From positions 186,001 to 250,000 of the forward strand of contig NZ_KQ948549.1 of the NCBI RefSeq assembly GCF_001514125.1: DNA of 64,000 nucleotides, given 5' to 3'. The notes below the pieces were generated by a model that worked only from the letters and a program-made list of their open reading frames with translations, searched no databases and was not told the DNA's origin. Made by a program: the position numbers and the translations under genes. This stretch comes from Streptomyces longwoodensis. Its GTDB lineage: Bacteria; Actinomycetota; Actinomycetes; Streptomycetales; Streptomycetaceae. This document shows, piece by piece, positions 8,820 to 17,869 of this stretch; the first letter of the stretch is position 1; every line of letters begins with the position of its first letter.

Positions 8820-9614
8820 ATGATGGGACCAGCACACTCACTGTCGGGCGCCGCCGCCTGGCTCGGCGCCGGGGCGGCCGTCGCCGCGGCCGGACACCCG
8901 ATGCCCTGGCCCGTCCTGCTGACCGGCGCGCTGATCAGTGCCGGTGCCGCGCTGGCTCCCGACCTGGACCACAAGGCCGCCACCATCTCCCGCGCCTTCG
9001 GCCCGCTCTCGCGGTGGCTGTGCGAGATCGTCGACAAGCTGTCCTACGCCGTCTACAAGGCCACCCGCAAGCAGGGCGACGCACGCCGCTCCGGTGGGCA
9101 CCGCACCCTGACGCACACCTGGCTGTGGGCGGTCCTGACGGGCGCGGGCGCCTCGGCGCTGGCGGTGACCGGGGGCCGCTGGGCGGTGCTGGCGATCCTG
9201 TTCGCGCACATGGTGCTGGCCATCGAGGGCCTGCTGTGGCGGGCCGCCCGGGGCTCCAGCAGCGACGTGCTGGTGTGGCTGCTGGCGGCGACCAGCGCGT
9301 GGATCATCGCGGGGACACTCGACAAGCCGGGCAACGGCTCGGGCTGGCTGTTCACCGAGCCGGGCCAGCAGTACCTGTGGCTCGGGCTGCCCATCCTGCT
9401 GGGCGCGCTGGTGCACGACATCGGGGACGCCCTGACCGTCTCGGGCTGCCCGATCCTGTGGCCGATCCCGATCGGACGCAAGCGCTGGTACCCGCTGGGA
9501 CCGCCGAAGGTGATGCGGTTCCGGGCGGGCAGCTGGATCGAGCTGAAGGTGCTGATGCCGGTGTTCATGCTGCTCGGCGGGCTGGGCGGCGCGGCCGCGC
9601 TCGGCTTCATCTGA
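8820..9614 (+). CDS. YdjM-like membrane-bound metal-dependent hydrolase
   Basis: 264 residues with several hydrophobic helices. Metal-ligand-like motifs of the YdjM/LexA-regulated inner-membrane hydrolase family are present: H at about residue 6 (GPAHSLSG), LAPDLDH near 45 and GGHRTLTHT near 95, with a later HDIGDALT. The catalytic activity of this family has not been shown, so the name rests on the His/Asp pattern. Two ATG codons in tandem at 8820 and 8823 are both possible starts. Divergent from the helicase with a 145-bp gap. Confidence 0.75.
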   Translation: MMGPAHSLSGAAAWLGAGAAVAAAGHPMPWPVLLTGALISAGAALAPDLDHKAATISRAFGPLSRWLCEIVDKLSYAVYKATRKQGDARRSGGHRTLTHTWLWAVLTGAGASALAVTGGRWAVLAILFAHMVLAIEGLLWRAARGSSSDVLVWLLAATSAWIIAGTLDKPGNGSGWLFTEPGQQYLWLGLPILLGALVHDIGDALTVSGCPILWPIPIGRKRWYPLGPPKVMRFRAGSWIELKVLMPVFMLLGGLGGAAALGFI

Positions 9615-9673
9615 GGCCCGTCCGCCCGGGCCTCCGCGTCCGCTCAGGCCGCCTCCCCTCAGGCCCCTTCCGC

Positions 9674-9931
9674 TCAGGCCTTCGCCGAGCCCTCCCCGTA
9701 GCGGCGCTCGAAGCGGGCGACGCGGCCCTCCGTGTCCACGGTGCGGGCCTTGCCGGTGTAGAAGGGGTGGCTCTCGGAGGAGATCTCCACGTCCACCACC
9801 GGGTACGTCTCGCCGTCGTCCCACTCGATGGTCTCGTCGCTGGAGGCCGTGGACCGGGTCAGGAAGGCGTAGCCGGCGGCGCGGTCGCGGAAGACGACCG
9901 GGTGGTAGTCGGGGTGCTTGTCCTGCTGCAT
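9674..9931 (-). CDS. rpmE2: 50S ribosomal protein L31 type B (zinc-independent)
   Basis: 85 residues, with the family patterns [36 protein letters not shown] and [10 protein letters not shown]. It lacks the CxxC zinc pairs of type A L31, so it is the paralogue that replaces zinc-bearing L31, typically under Zur control when zinc is scarce. I see no clear AT-rich Zur box in the GC-rich 72 bp upstream, so control may come from a promoter before the DUF5709 gene. GAGGAGC just before the ATG acts as ribosome binding site. Confidence 0.93.
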   Translation of the reverse strand: MQQDKHPDYHPVVFRDRAAGYAFLTRSTASSDETIEWDDGETYPVVDVEISSESHPFYTGKARTVDTEGRVARFERRYGEGSAKA

Positions 9932-10003
9932 GGGTGCTCCTCGTGCCGGGTCGGTGCGTACGGCGGGCGCGGCGGGGGCCGCGTCGCCCCGGGAGGCGGC
10001 GGG

Positions 10004-10474
10004 TCAGCCGGGCAGGGCGTCCCCGTCGACGATGTGCATCGCCGCCTCCTCGGCGGAGGCGGCCGCCCCGTCGATGCCCACGTCGGTGGCGACCAGCGCG
10101 CTCTCCTCGTCCTCGTGCACCCCTTCGTCCGGTGCCACGAGCCGTCCGGAGCGGGCCGCGCCGACCTCCTCGTCGAGGAGTTCCCCGTCGGTGTCCTCCG
10201 AGTCACCCAGACCGTCACCGTCCGGGACGGCGAGGTCCGGCAGTTCCTCGGCCAGCCGCTGGTCCAGCGTCTCGCCGCGCAGCCGCTCGGCCGCCGTGAT
10301 GCCCTCGTGCTCCACGGCCCAGGGCTTCTCGGGAGGGGACCAGCCGCGGTCCAGGGGGTTGTCGACGTCGTCGTCCTCGAGGGTGTCCTCCTCGTCGAGC
10401 AGCCCCGAGTCGTCCTGGATGTCGGAGGCATCGGGCTGGTAGACGTCGTCTCCCCATCCGTCGGCGCTGTTCAC
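10004..10474 (-). CDS. DUF5709 acidic protein
   Basis: 156 residues, very acidic and low in hydrophobic residues (DDVYQPDASDIQDDSGLLDEED, abridged), with the conserved DNPLDRGWSPPEKPWAVE block near residue 45 and GETLDQRLAEELPD. This matches DUF5709 proteins of actinobacteria, function unknown. GTG start at 10474 with GGAGG six bases upstream. It is co-directional with rpmE2, 72 bp downstream. Confidence 0.82.
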   Translation of the reverse strand: MNSADGWGDDVYQPDASDIQDDSGLLDEEDTLEDDDVDNPLDRGWSPPEKPWAVEHEGITAAERLRGETLDQRLAEELPDLAVPDGDGLGDSEDTDGELLDEEVGAARSGRLVAPDEGVHEDEESALVATDVGIDGAAASAEEAAMHIVDGDALPG

Positions 10475-10696
10475 GGGTACCTCCAGAGGGTGGGGACGGG
10501 CCCGTACGCACCACGGTCGGCGGGGGTCCGCCGCCGGGCCGGGCACCGACCGCGCACGGAAGGCGCCGGACACGGCCCGGTCGCTGCCCGCACGGGTGCC
10601 GCTTACCAGCGTTCCATCCCGCTCGGCGACCGCGCAACGCCAGCGCGTCCACGGGGGCCCGGCCTGCGGGGGAGCGACCTCATGGCCGGCCCCTCC

Positions 10697-12478
10697 TCAC
10701 CCGTGCCACGACCTCCACAGCGCCGCGTACGCTCCGTCGGCCGCCACCAGCTCGGTGTGGCTGCCCAGCTCGCTGATGCGGCCGTCCTCGACGACGGCGA
10801 TGACGTCGGCGTCGTGGGCGGTGTGCAGGCGGTGGGCGATCGCGACGACGGTGCGGCCGTCGAGGACGCGGGACAGGGAGCGTTCCAGGTGGCGGGCGGC
10901 GCGTGGGTCGAGCAGCGAGGTCGCCTCGTCCAGGACCAGCGTGTGCGGGTCGGCCAGCACCAGCCGGGCGAGCGCGATCTGCTGGGCCTGCGCCGGGGTG
11001 AGCGCGGCGCCGCCCGAGCCGACCTCGGTGTCCAGGCCGTCGTCCAGCGCCCGCGCCCAGCCGTCGGCGTCGACCGCGCCGAGCGCCGCCCACAGCTCGG
11101 CGTCCCCGGCGTCGGTGCGGGCCAGCCGCAGGTTGTCCCGCAGGGAGCCGACGAAGACGTGGTGCTCCTGGTTGACGAGGGCGACGTGGGCGCGGACCCG
11201 TTCGGCGGTCATCCGGGACAGTTCGGCGCCGCCGAGGGTGACGCGGCCGTCCCGGGGCGCGTAGATGCCCGCGAGGAGCCGGCCCAGGGTGGACTTGCCG
11301 GCGCCCGAGGGACCGACCAGCGCCAGCCGGGTGCCGGGCGCGACGGCGAGGGACACCTCGCGCAGCACGTCGACGCCCTCGCGGTAGCCGAAGCGGACGT
11401 CGTCGGCGCGCACGTCCCGGCCCTCGGGGGCGAGCGAGGCGTGCCCGGCGCCGGGTTCGATCTCCCGCACGCCCACCAGCCGGGCCAGCGACACCTGGGC
11501 GACCTGGAGCTCGTCGTACCAGCGCAGGATCAGGTTGACCGGGTCGACGAGCATCTGCGCGACGAGCGCGCCCGTGGTCAGCTGGCCCACGTCGATCCAG
11601 CCCCGCAGGACGAAGACCCCGCCGAGCATCAGCACCGAGCCGAGCACGGTGACGTGCACCAGGTTGATCACCGGGAACAGCACCGAGCGCAGCCACAGCG
11701 TGTACCGCTCCCACGCCGTCCACTGCCGGACGCGCAGCTCCGACAGCTCGACGCGCCGCCCGCCGAGGCGGTGGGCCTCGACGGTGCGTCCGGCGTCGAC
11801 GGTCTCGGCGAGCGCGGCGGCCACGGCGGCGTACCCGGCGGCCTCCGAGCGGTAGGCGGACGGGGCGCGCCGGAAGTACCAGCGGCAGCCGATCACCAGC
11901 AGCGGCACCGCGACCAGCACGGCCGGCGCCAGCGGCGGTGCGACGACGACCAGCCCGGACAGCAGCAGCAGCGCCCACATCACGCCGATGGTCAGCTGGG
12001 GCACGGCCTCGCGCATCGCGTTGGCGAGCCGGTCGATGTCCGTGGTGATCCGGGACAGCAGGTCGCCCGTCCCGGCCCGCTCCAGCACCCCCGGCGGCAG
12101 CCGCACCGACCGCACCAGGAAGTCCTCGCGCAGGTCGGCCAGCATCCGCTCGCCGAGCACGGCCCCGCGCAGCCGCATCTCCCGCACGAAGACCGCCTGG
12201 ACGACCAGCGCGACCACGAACAGCGAGACGGTCCACCCGAGACGAAGTTCCCGGGCCCCGTCGGCCACCCGCTCCACCAGGTCGCCCAGCAGCCACGGGC
12301 CCATCATCGAGGCGACGGTGGCGACCGTGTTGGCCGCGACGAGCAGCAGGAAGGCACGCCGGTGCCGGCGCAGCAGTTCGCCCACGTAGGCGCGTACGGT
12401 GGCGGGGGCTCCGACGGGCAGCGTGTGGGCCGTCGTCGGGGCCGCCGGGTCGTACGCCGGGGGCGCGACGCCGATCAT
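10697..12478 (-). CDS. ABC exporter subunit with intact Walker A but degenerate signature
   Basis: 593 residues, an ABC-type exporter half-transporter: a six-helix membrane domain (about 40-325) and an ATPase domain. Walker A GPSGAGKS is at about 389-396, Walker B LVLDEATS and the H-loop AIAHRLH are intact. The signature motif, however, reads LTPAQ (about 493) instead of LSGGQ. It starts inside the stop codon of the next gene upstream (12475-12478 overlap), so the two half-transporters are coupled and surely form a heterodimer. The substrate is not evident; such pairs export drugs, lipids or peptides. Confidence 0.9.
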   Translation of the reverse strand: MIGVAPPAYDPAAPTTAHTLPVGAPATVRAYVGELLRRHRRAFLLLVAANTVATVASMMGPWLLGDLVERVADGARELRLGWTVSLFVVALVVQAVFVREMRLRGAVLGERMLADLREDFLVRSVRLPPGVLERAGTGDLLSRITTDIDRLANAMREAVPQLTIGVMWALLLLSGLVVVAPPLAPAVLVAVPLLVIGCRWYFRRAPSAYRSEAAGYAAVAAALAETVDAGRTVEAHRLGGRRVELSELRVRQWTAWERYTLWLRSVLFPVINLVHVTVLGSVLMLGGVFVLRGWIDVGQLTTGALVAQMLVDPVNLILRWYDELQVAQVSLARLVGVREIEPGAGHASLAPEGRDVRADDVRFGYREGVDVLREVSLAVAPGTRLALVGPSGAGKSTLGRLLAGIYAPRDGRVTLGGAELSRMTAERVRAHVALVNQEHHVFVGSLRDNLRLARTDAGDAELWAALGAVDADGWARALDDGLDTEVGSGGAALTPAQAQQIALARLVLADPHTLVLDEATSLLDPRAARHLERSLSRVLDGRTVVAIAHRLHTAHDADVIAVVEDGRISELGSHTELVAADGAYAALWRSWHG

Positions 12479-14304
12479 GCGGTCTCCTCGATCTCTTCCA
12501 GGTCTTCCAGAACGTCCAGGACTTCCAGCTCCCGCAGTCCCACGTGCCGCTCGCCCGGGCCCGCTTCTCCCTCGCCGTCCGGCTCGCGCGTGACGACGGC
12601 CCGGTACCGCGGCTCCTCGTGCAGCAGGTCGCGGTGCGTACCGACCGCCGCGACCTCGCCGTCGTGGACGAGGACGACCCGGTCGGCCCGGTCCAGCAGC
12701 AGGGGCGAGGAGGTGAACACCACGCTCGTGCGTCCGGACCGCAGGTCGCGCACGCCCTCGGCGATGCGGGCCTCGGTGTGGGAGTCGACGGCCGACGTCG
12801 GCTCGTCCAGCACCAGCACCTCGGGGTCGGTGAGCAACGACCGGGCCAGGGCGAGCCGTTGGCGCTGGCCTCCGGACAGGGAGCGACCGCGCTCGGTGAT
12901 CCGCGCGTCCATCGGGTCGTCGGCGTCCAGTGAGCCCTGCGCGAGCGCGTCCAGGACGTCGGCGCACTGCGCCGCCCTCAGCGCGGCCGCGGCGCTCACC
13001 CGGCCGGACGCGGGCACGTCGAGCAGGTCGCGCAGCGAACCCGACAGCAGCACCGGGTCCTTGTCCTGGACGAGGACGGCGGCCCGCGCGCTGTCCAGGG
13101 GCAGTTCGTCGAGCGGCACGCCGCCCAGCCGGACGGAGGGCCCCTCCTCGGAGGCGTGTCCGCCGAGCCGTTCCGCCAGGCGCCCGGCGGCGTCCGGGTC
13201 GCCGCAGACCACCGCGGTGAGCAGGCCTGCGGGCGCGAGCAGTCCCGTCGCCGGGTCGTCCAGGTCGCCCGAGGGCGCGTCCGCGGCGCGCGATCCGCCC
13301 GCGTCCGTGAGCCGCTCCAGCGACAGCACGCGCGCGGCGCGCTTCGCGGACGGGCGCGAGAAGGAGTACGCCATGGCGATCTCCTCGAAGTGCCGCAGCG
13401 GGTACGCCAGCACCATCACCGAGCTGTAGACGGTGACGAGTTCGCCGACGGAGATGCGTCCCTCCCGGGCCAGGTGGACGCCGTACCAGACGACCGCGAT
13501 GAGCAGCAGCCCCGGCAACAGCACCTGGACGGCACTGATCAGCGACCACATCCGGGCGCTGCGCACGGCGGCCTGGCGGACCTCCTGGGAGGCGCGGCGG
13601 TAGCGGTCGAGGAACAGCTCCTCACCGCCGATGCCGCGCAGCACCCGCAGCCCGGCGACGGTGTCCGAGGCCAACTCGGTGGCGCGGCCGGCCTTCTCGC
13701 GCTGGACGTCGGCCCGCCGGGTGGCGGGCGGCAGCAGCGGCAGCGCCGCGAACGCCACCACGGGCAGCCCGACGGCGACGACCACGCCGAGCGCCGGCTG
13801 GTAGACGACCAGTCCGACGCAGACCAGCAGGACGGTGAGCGCGGCCGCGGAGAACCGGGACACGGCCTCCACGAACCAGCCGATCTTCTCGACGTCACCG
13901 GTGGAGACCGCCACGACCTCACCGGCCGCGACCCGCCGGGTCAGCGCGGAGCCCAACCGGGCGGCCTTGCGGGCGAGCAACTGCTGCACGCGGGCGGCGG
14001 CGGTGATCCAGTTGGTGACGGCGGCGCGGTGCAGGAACGTGTCCCCGACCGCGGTGGCCGCGCCGCACAGGGCCATCAGGCCCCCGGCGAGCGCGAGCCG
14101 GGCGCCGGAGCGGTCGACGACGGCCTGTACGGCGTACCCGACGCAGAACGGCTGCGCCGAGACGGCGACGAAGTGCAGCAACCCCCAGGCGAGGGAAGTG
14201 AGTTGCCCGCTCAGCTGGTTCCGGCCCAGCCACCACAGGAAGCGGGGCCCCGAGCGCGCGTCCGGCACACCGGGGTCGGGATGGGGAAGGTCTTGGATAC
14301 GCAT
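12475..14304 (-). CDS. ABC exporter subunit with degenerate Walker A and intact signature
   Basis: 609 residues, first gene of the pair. The membrane domain spans about 20-320. In the nucleotide-binding domain the Walker A position reads GDPDAAGR (about 368-375), lacking the GK(S/T), and the H-loop histidine is replaced by Ser (VVFTSSP, about 532). The signature LSGGQRQR (about 476) and Walker B LVLDEPTS are normal. It therefore cannot bind ATP canonically itself but completes the functional site of its partner. The C-terminus is a strongly acidic Glu/Leu-rich tail (LEVLDVLEDLEEIEE). Confidence 0.9.
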   Translation of the reverse strand: MRIQDLPHPDPGVPDARSGPRFLWWLGRNQLSGQLTSLAWGLLHFVAVSAQPFCVGYAVQAVVDRSGARLALAGGLMALCGAATAVGDTFLHRAAVTNWITAAARVQQLLARKAARLGSALTRRVAAGEVVAVSTGDVEKIGWFVEAVSRFSAAALTVLLVCVGLVVYQPALGVVVAVGLPVVAFAALPLLPPATRRADVQREKAGRATELASDTVAGLRVLRGIGGEELFLDRYRRASQEVRQAAVRSARMWSLISAVQVLLPGLLLIAVVWYGVHLAREGRISVGELVTVYSSVMVLAYPLRHFEEIAMAYSFSRPSAKRAARVLSLERLTDAGGSRAADAPSGDLDDPATGLLAPAGLLTAVVCGDPDAAGRLAERLGGHASEEGPSVRLGGVPLDELPLDSARAAVLVQDKDPVLLSGSLRDLLDVPASGRVSAAAALRAAQCADVLDALAQGSLDADDPMDARITERGRSLSGGQRQRLALARSLLTDPEVLVLDEPTSAVDSHTEARIAEGVRDLRSGRTSVVFTSSPLLLDRADRVVLVHDGEVAAVGTHRDLLHEEPRYRAVVTREPDGEGEAGPGERHVGLRELEVLDVLEDLEEIEETA

Positions 14305-14524
14305 GACGTCCCAGTGACTCGTGTCGGGAGGTGGGGTGGAGCGGGCGGGTGGAGCGGACGCGGGCAGGCGAGGACATGCCGCGGACGCGGCTGCAAACCG
14401 TGACAGGTTCGCGCTGCCCGGTGGTCGATTTCAACCCGTTTTCCACGGCACCGCCGAGTTCCGGCTGCCCCGCGTCACAGGGCCCCGGCGCCCTCCCGGC
14501 CCAGGCCGGAACCGCGTTACCCGA

Positions 14525-14974
14525 TCAACACTCCGGCAACGGCGCCCCGTCGATCAGCGTGTCCAGCAACTCCCCGAGCACCTCGCGCTGTTCGTCCGTC
14601 AGGGGCGCCAGGATCTCCCGCGCCGCGGCCCGTCGGGCGTCGTGCAGCACGTGCAGCGTCGCCCGGCCGGTGTCCGTGAGTTCGATGCGGATGACCCGCC
14701 GGTTGGCGGGGTCCGGGACCCGCCGTACCGCGCCGCTCGCCTCCAGCCCGTCGACCAGCGTGGTCACGGCGCGGGGCACGACCTCCAGCCGCTCGGCGAG
14801 GTCCGCCATGCGCGGCGGTCCGCCGAAGTGGGCGAGGGTGCGCAGCAGGCGGGACTGGGCCGGGGTGATGCCCAGGTCGGCCTGGTGGAGATGGCGCTTC
14901 TGGATCCGGTGCACCCGGTGGGTCAGCCGCAGCAACTGGTCGGCCAGCGCTCCGTCGCGATCGGGGGTGGTCAT
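14525..14974 (-). CDS. MarR family transcriptional regulator
   Basis: 149 residues, winged-helix MarR fold: LGITPAQSRLLRTLAHFGG, the recognition region MADLAERLEVVPRAVTTLVDGLEASG, wing RVPDPANRRVIRIELTDTG, and C-terminal dimerisation helices. It lies between two ABC-exporter units, divergent from the one at 15093 and upstream of the heterodimeric pair. An ACAAT/ATTGT dyad in the 118-bp divergent gap is the likely operator. Probably represses exporter genes and is released by a ligand; the ligand is unknown. Confidence 0.9.
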   Translation of the reverse strand: MTTPDRDGALADQLLRLTHRVHRIQKRHLHQADLGITPAQSRLLRTLAHFGGPPRMADLAERLEVVPRAVTTLVDGLEASGAVRRVPDPANRRVIRIELTDTGRATLHVLHDARRAAAREILAPLTDEQREVLGELLDTLIDGAPLPEC

Positions 14975-14999
14975 GGCGGGAACAATATCAGGACGACGT

Positions 15000-15024
15000 T
15001 CATTGTGAGTATAGGTAACAATGA
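15000..15024. promoter_or_regulatory. Probable MarR operator
   Basis: Perfect inverted repeat TCATTGT (15000-15006) / ACAATGA (15018-15024) with an 11-base spacer, in the divergent MarR/ABC gap. A further ACAAT half-site is at 14982-14986. The spacer contains TATACT on the minus strand, a possible -10 for the regulator gene. Confidence 0.55.
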
Positions 15025-15092
15025 GCTACGCTCCCTCCCGTCGTCGCCGGCCGCGCCCGCGGCCCGGCGCCCACCCACCTCCGTAGGAGCCC

Positions 15093-16925
15093 ATGCACCC
15101 CGATCACGAACCCTCCTGGACGCCGCCCGCCGACGCCGGGGAACAACCCCGGCAGGTGCGCCGCATCCTCAAGCTGTTCCGCCCCTACCGCGCGCGGCTC
15201 ACGGTCGTCGGCCTGCTGGTCGGCGCCTCCTCGCTCGTCTCGGTCGCCACGCCGTTCCTCCTCAAGGAGATCCTGGACGTCGCGATCCCGCAGGGCCGCA
15301 CCGGCCTGCTGAGCCTGCTCGCCCTCGGCATGATCCTCAGCGCCGTCCTCACCAGCGTCTTCGGCGTGCTGCAGACGCTGATCTCGACCACGGTCGGCCA
15401 GCGCGTCATGCACGACCTGCGCACCGCCGTCTACGGCCGGCTGCAGCGCATGTCGCTCGCCTTCTTCACGCGCACCCGCACCGGCGAGGTGCAGTCCCGC
15501 ATCGCCAACGACATCGGCGGCATGCAGGCGACCGTCACCTCGACGGCCACCTCGCTGGTCTCCAACTTCACCAGCGTGGTCGCCACGGTCATCGCGATGA
15601 TCGCCCTCGACTGGCGCCTGACCGTGGTCTCCCTGCTGCTGCTCCCGGCGTTCGTCTGGATCAGCCGCCGCGTCGGCAACGAACGCAAGAGGATCACCAC
15701 CCAGCGCCAGAAGCAGATGGCCGCGATGGCCGCCACGGTCACCGAGTCGCTGTCCGTCAGCGGCATCCTGCTCGGCCGCACGATGGGCCGCGCCGACTCC
15801 CTCACCGTGTCCTTCGCCGAGGAGTCCGAACGCCTGGTCGACCTGGAGGTGCGCTCCAGCATGGCGGGCCGCTGGCGCATGGCCGTGATCACCATCGTGA
15901 TGGCCGCCATGCCGGCCGTCATCTACTGGACCGCGGGCATGGCCCTGCAACTCGGCGGGCCGGACGTCTCCCTCGGCACGATCGTCGCCTTCGTCTCCCT
16001 CCAGCAGGGCCTGTTCCGCCCCGCCGTCAGCCTGCTGTCGACCGGCGTGCAGATCCAGAGCTCGCTCGCGCTGTTCCAGCGCATCTTCGAGTACCTGGAC
16101 CTGCCCATCGACATCACCGAGCGGCCGGACCCGGTCCACCTCGACCGCATCAAGGGCGAGGTCCGCTTCGAGAAGGTCTCCTTCCGCTACGACGACCAGG
16201 GCGCGCCGGTCCTCGACGGCATCGACCTCACCGTGCCGGCCGGCGGCAGCCTCGCGGTCGTCGGGCCGACCGGCGCGGGCAAGTCCACCCTCGGCCACCT
16301 GGTGCCCCGGCTCTACGACGTGACCGGCGGCCGGGTCACCCTCGACGGCGTCGACGTGCGCGACCTCGACTTCGACACCCTCGCGCGCGCGGTCGGCGTG
16401 GTCTCGCAGGAGACGTACCTCTTCCACGCCTCGGTGGCCGACAACCTGCGCTTCGCCAAGCCCGACGCCACGGACGAGGAGCTGTACGCGGCCGCCCGGG
16501 CCGCCCAGATCCACGACCACATCGCCTCGCTGCCCGACGGCTACGACACGGTGGTCGGCGAACGCGGGCACCGCTTCTCCGGCGGTGAGAAGCAGCGCCT
16601 GGCCATCGCGCGCACCATCCTGCGCGACCCGCCGGTGCTGCTCCTCGACGAGGCGACGAGTGCCCTGGACACCCGTACCGAGCACGCCGTGCAGCAGGCC
16701 ATCGACGCCCTGTCCGCCGGCCGGACGACCGTCACCATCGCCCACCGGCTCTCCACGGTCCGCGGCGCCGACCAGATCGTGGTCCTCGACTCCGGGCGGG
16801 TGGCCGAGCGGGGCGGGCACGAGGAGCTGCTGGCGCGCGACGGCCGGTACGCCGCACTGGTCCGCAAGGACGCCCGCCCGGCCCCGGCCTCCGGCGATCC
16901 GGCCGCGCTGGAACCGACAAGATGA
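15093..16925 (+). CDS. ABC exporter (fused membrane and ATPase domains)
   Basis: 610 residues. Six-helix membrane domain (about 35-320) followed by a complete ATPase: Walker A GPTGAGKS, Q-loop VSQETYLFHASV, signature FSGGEKQR, Walker B LLLDEATSALD and H-loop IAHRLSTV. All motifs are intact, unlike the pair at 10697-14304, so it can work as a homodimer. Likely a multidrug or lipid exporter under the divergent MarR regulator. An ATG at 15093 follows a short leader with modest ribosome binding site. Confidence 0.9.
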   Translation: MHPDHEPSWTPPADAGEQPRQVRRILKLFRPYRARLTVVGLLVGASSLVSVATPFLLKEILDVAIPQGRTGLLSLLALGMILSAVLTSVFGVLQTLISTTVGQRVMHDLRTAVYGRLQRMSLAFFTRTRTGEVQSRIANDIGGMQATVTSTATSLVSNFTSVVATVIAMIALDWRLTVVSLLLLPAFVWISRRVGNERKRITTQRQKQMAAMAATVTESLSVSGILLGRTMGRADSLTVSFAEESERLVDLEVRSSMAGRWRMAVITIVMAAMPAVIYWTAGMALQLGGPDVSLGTIVAFVSLQQGLFRPAVSLLSTGVQIQSSLALFQRIFEYLDLPIDITERPDPVHLDRIKGEVRFEKVSFRYDDQGAPVLDGIDLTVPAGGSLAVVGPTGAGKSTLGHLVPRLYDVTGGRVTLDGVDVRDLDFDTLARAVGVVSQETYLFHASVADNLRFAKPDATDEELYAAARAAQIHDHIASLPDGYDTVVGERGHRFSGGEKQRLAIARTILRDPPVLLLDEATSALDTRTEHAVQQAIDALSAGRTTVTIAHRLSTVRGADQIVVLDSGRVAERGGHEELLARDGRYAALVRKDARPAPASGDPAALEPTR

Positions 16926-16968
16926 AGATATGCCGGGTTTGTGCAGGTGTGCGGGTTACCGTGCCCGC

Positions 16969-17829
16969 ATGCCGAAGAACACTCCGTCACGGAACACGAT
17001 CCGGCTGACGCGCCGGGGGCGGTTCGCCCTCATCGCGGCCGGGGCCGTCGTGGCCGGCGCCGCCGTGGCGGTGCCGCTGCTGACCCTCGAGGGCCCTCTC
17101 CACCGGGCCCCCCACCGGGCGACCGCGCCCGCGACGCTCGTCATCCCGGAGGGCTGGCGCGCCGTCCAGGTCTACGACGCCGTCGACAAGGCCCTGCACC
17201 TGGCCCCCGGCACCACCCGCCGGAGCCTGCCGCAGGCCGGCCTGAAGCTGCCGAACGACGCCGGCGGCAACCCCGAGGGCTACCTGTTCCCCGCCACGTA
17301 TCCGCTGGACGGGCGGACCACGCCCCAGTCGCTGCTGTCCGCGATGGTGGACACCGCCAACCGGAGGTTCAACGGGGCGCCCGTCGCGGCCGGCGCCCGG
17401 CGCACCGCGCTGAACGTCTACCAGGCGGTCACCGTCGCGAGCATCGTCCAGGCCGAGGCCGGCACCACGGACGAGATGGGGAAGGTGGCGCGGGTGGTGT
17501 TCAACCGCCTGGCGCGCGGCATGCCGCTGCAGATGGACTCCACCCTCAACTACGCCCTCGGCCGGTCCACCCTGAGGACCAGTGAGAAGGACACCCGTCT
17601 CGACAGCCCCTACAACTCCTACCGGCGGATGGGCCTGCCCCCGACGCCGATCGACAACCCGGGGGAGCAGGCCATGCGCGCCGCCCTCGACCCTCCTGCG
17701 GGCAACTGGCTCTACTTCGTCACCGTCAAGCCCGGCGACACCCGCTTCACCGCGAACCTGGAGGAACACGAGCGCAACGTCGCCGAGTTCAACCGCAACC
17801 AGCAGCACGTCGCGCCCCCGGTCCGGTGA
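16969..17829 (+). CDS. mltG: Short endolytic transglycosylase MltG-like protein
   Basis: 286 residues. One N-terminal membrane helix (about 18-40), then the YceG/MltG catalytic domain: NPEGYLFPATY, TVASIVQAEAG with the likely catalytic Glu at about 163, VFNRLARGMPLQMDSTLNYALG, PYNSYRRMGLPPTPIDNPG and YFVTVKPGDTRFT. MltG cleaves nascent glycan strands at the membrane. This copy is shorter than usual and lacks most of the LysM-like region, and it is not in the usual ruvX/aroE neighbourhood, so it is probably a second copy. The gene lies 43 bp after the exporter and may be read from its promoter. Confidence 0.85.
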   Translation: MPKNTPSRNTIRLTRRGRFALIAAGAVVAGAAVAVPLLTLEGPLHRAPHRATAPATLVIPEGWRAVQVYDAVDKALHLAPGTTRRSLPQAGLKLPNDAGGNPEGYLFPATYPLDGRTTPQSLLSAMVDTANRRFNGAPVAAGARRTALNVYQAVTVASIVQAEAGTTDEMGKVARVVFNRLARGMPLQMDSTLNYALGRSTLRTSEKDTRLDSPYNSYRRMGLPPTPIDNPGEQAMRAALDPPAGNWLYFVTVKPGDTRFTANLEEHERNVAEFNRNQQHVAPPVR

Positions 17830-17869
17830 CCGCGGGCGCCGTCGGGCCGCGTACCGGATCGACGCGCCG

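Noticed and set aside
9674..10003. Zur box upstream of rpmE2
   Set aside because: The region is GC-rich without the expected AT-rich palindrome; zinc control could not be supported from the sequence.
5474..13429. A 2651-codon open frame on the plus strand
   Set aside because: It runs antisense to the thioesterase, helicase, L31 and ABC genes, which have clear motifs; the translation is low-complexity Arg/Val/Gly/Leu. It is a product of codon bias in high-GC DNA.
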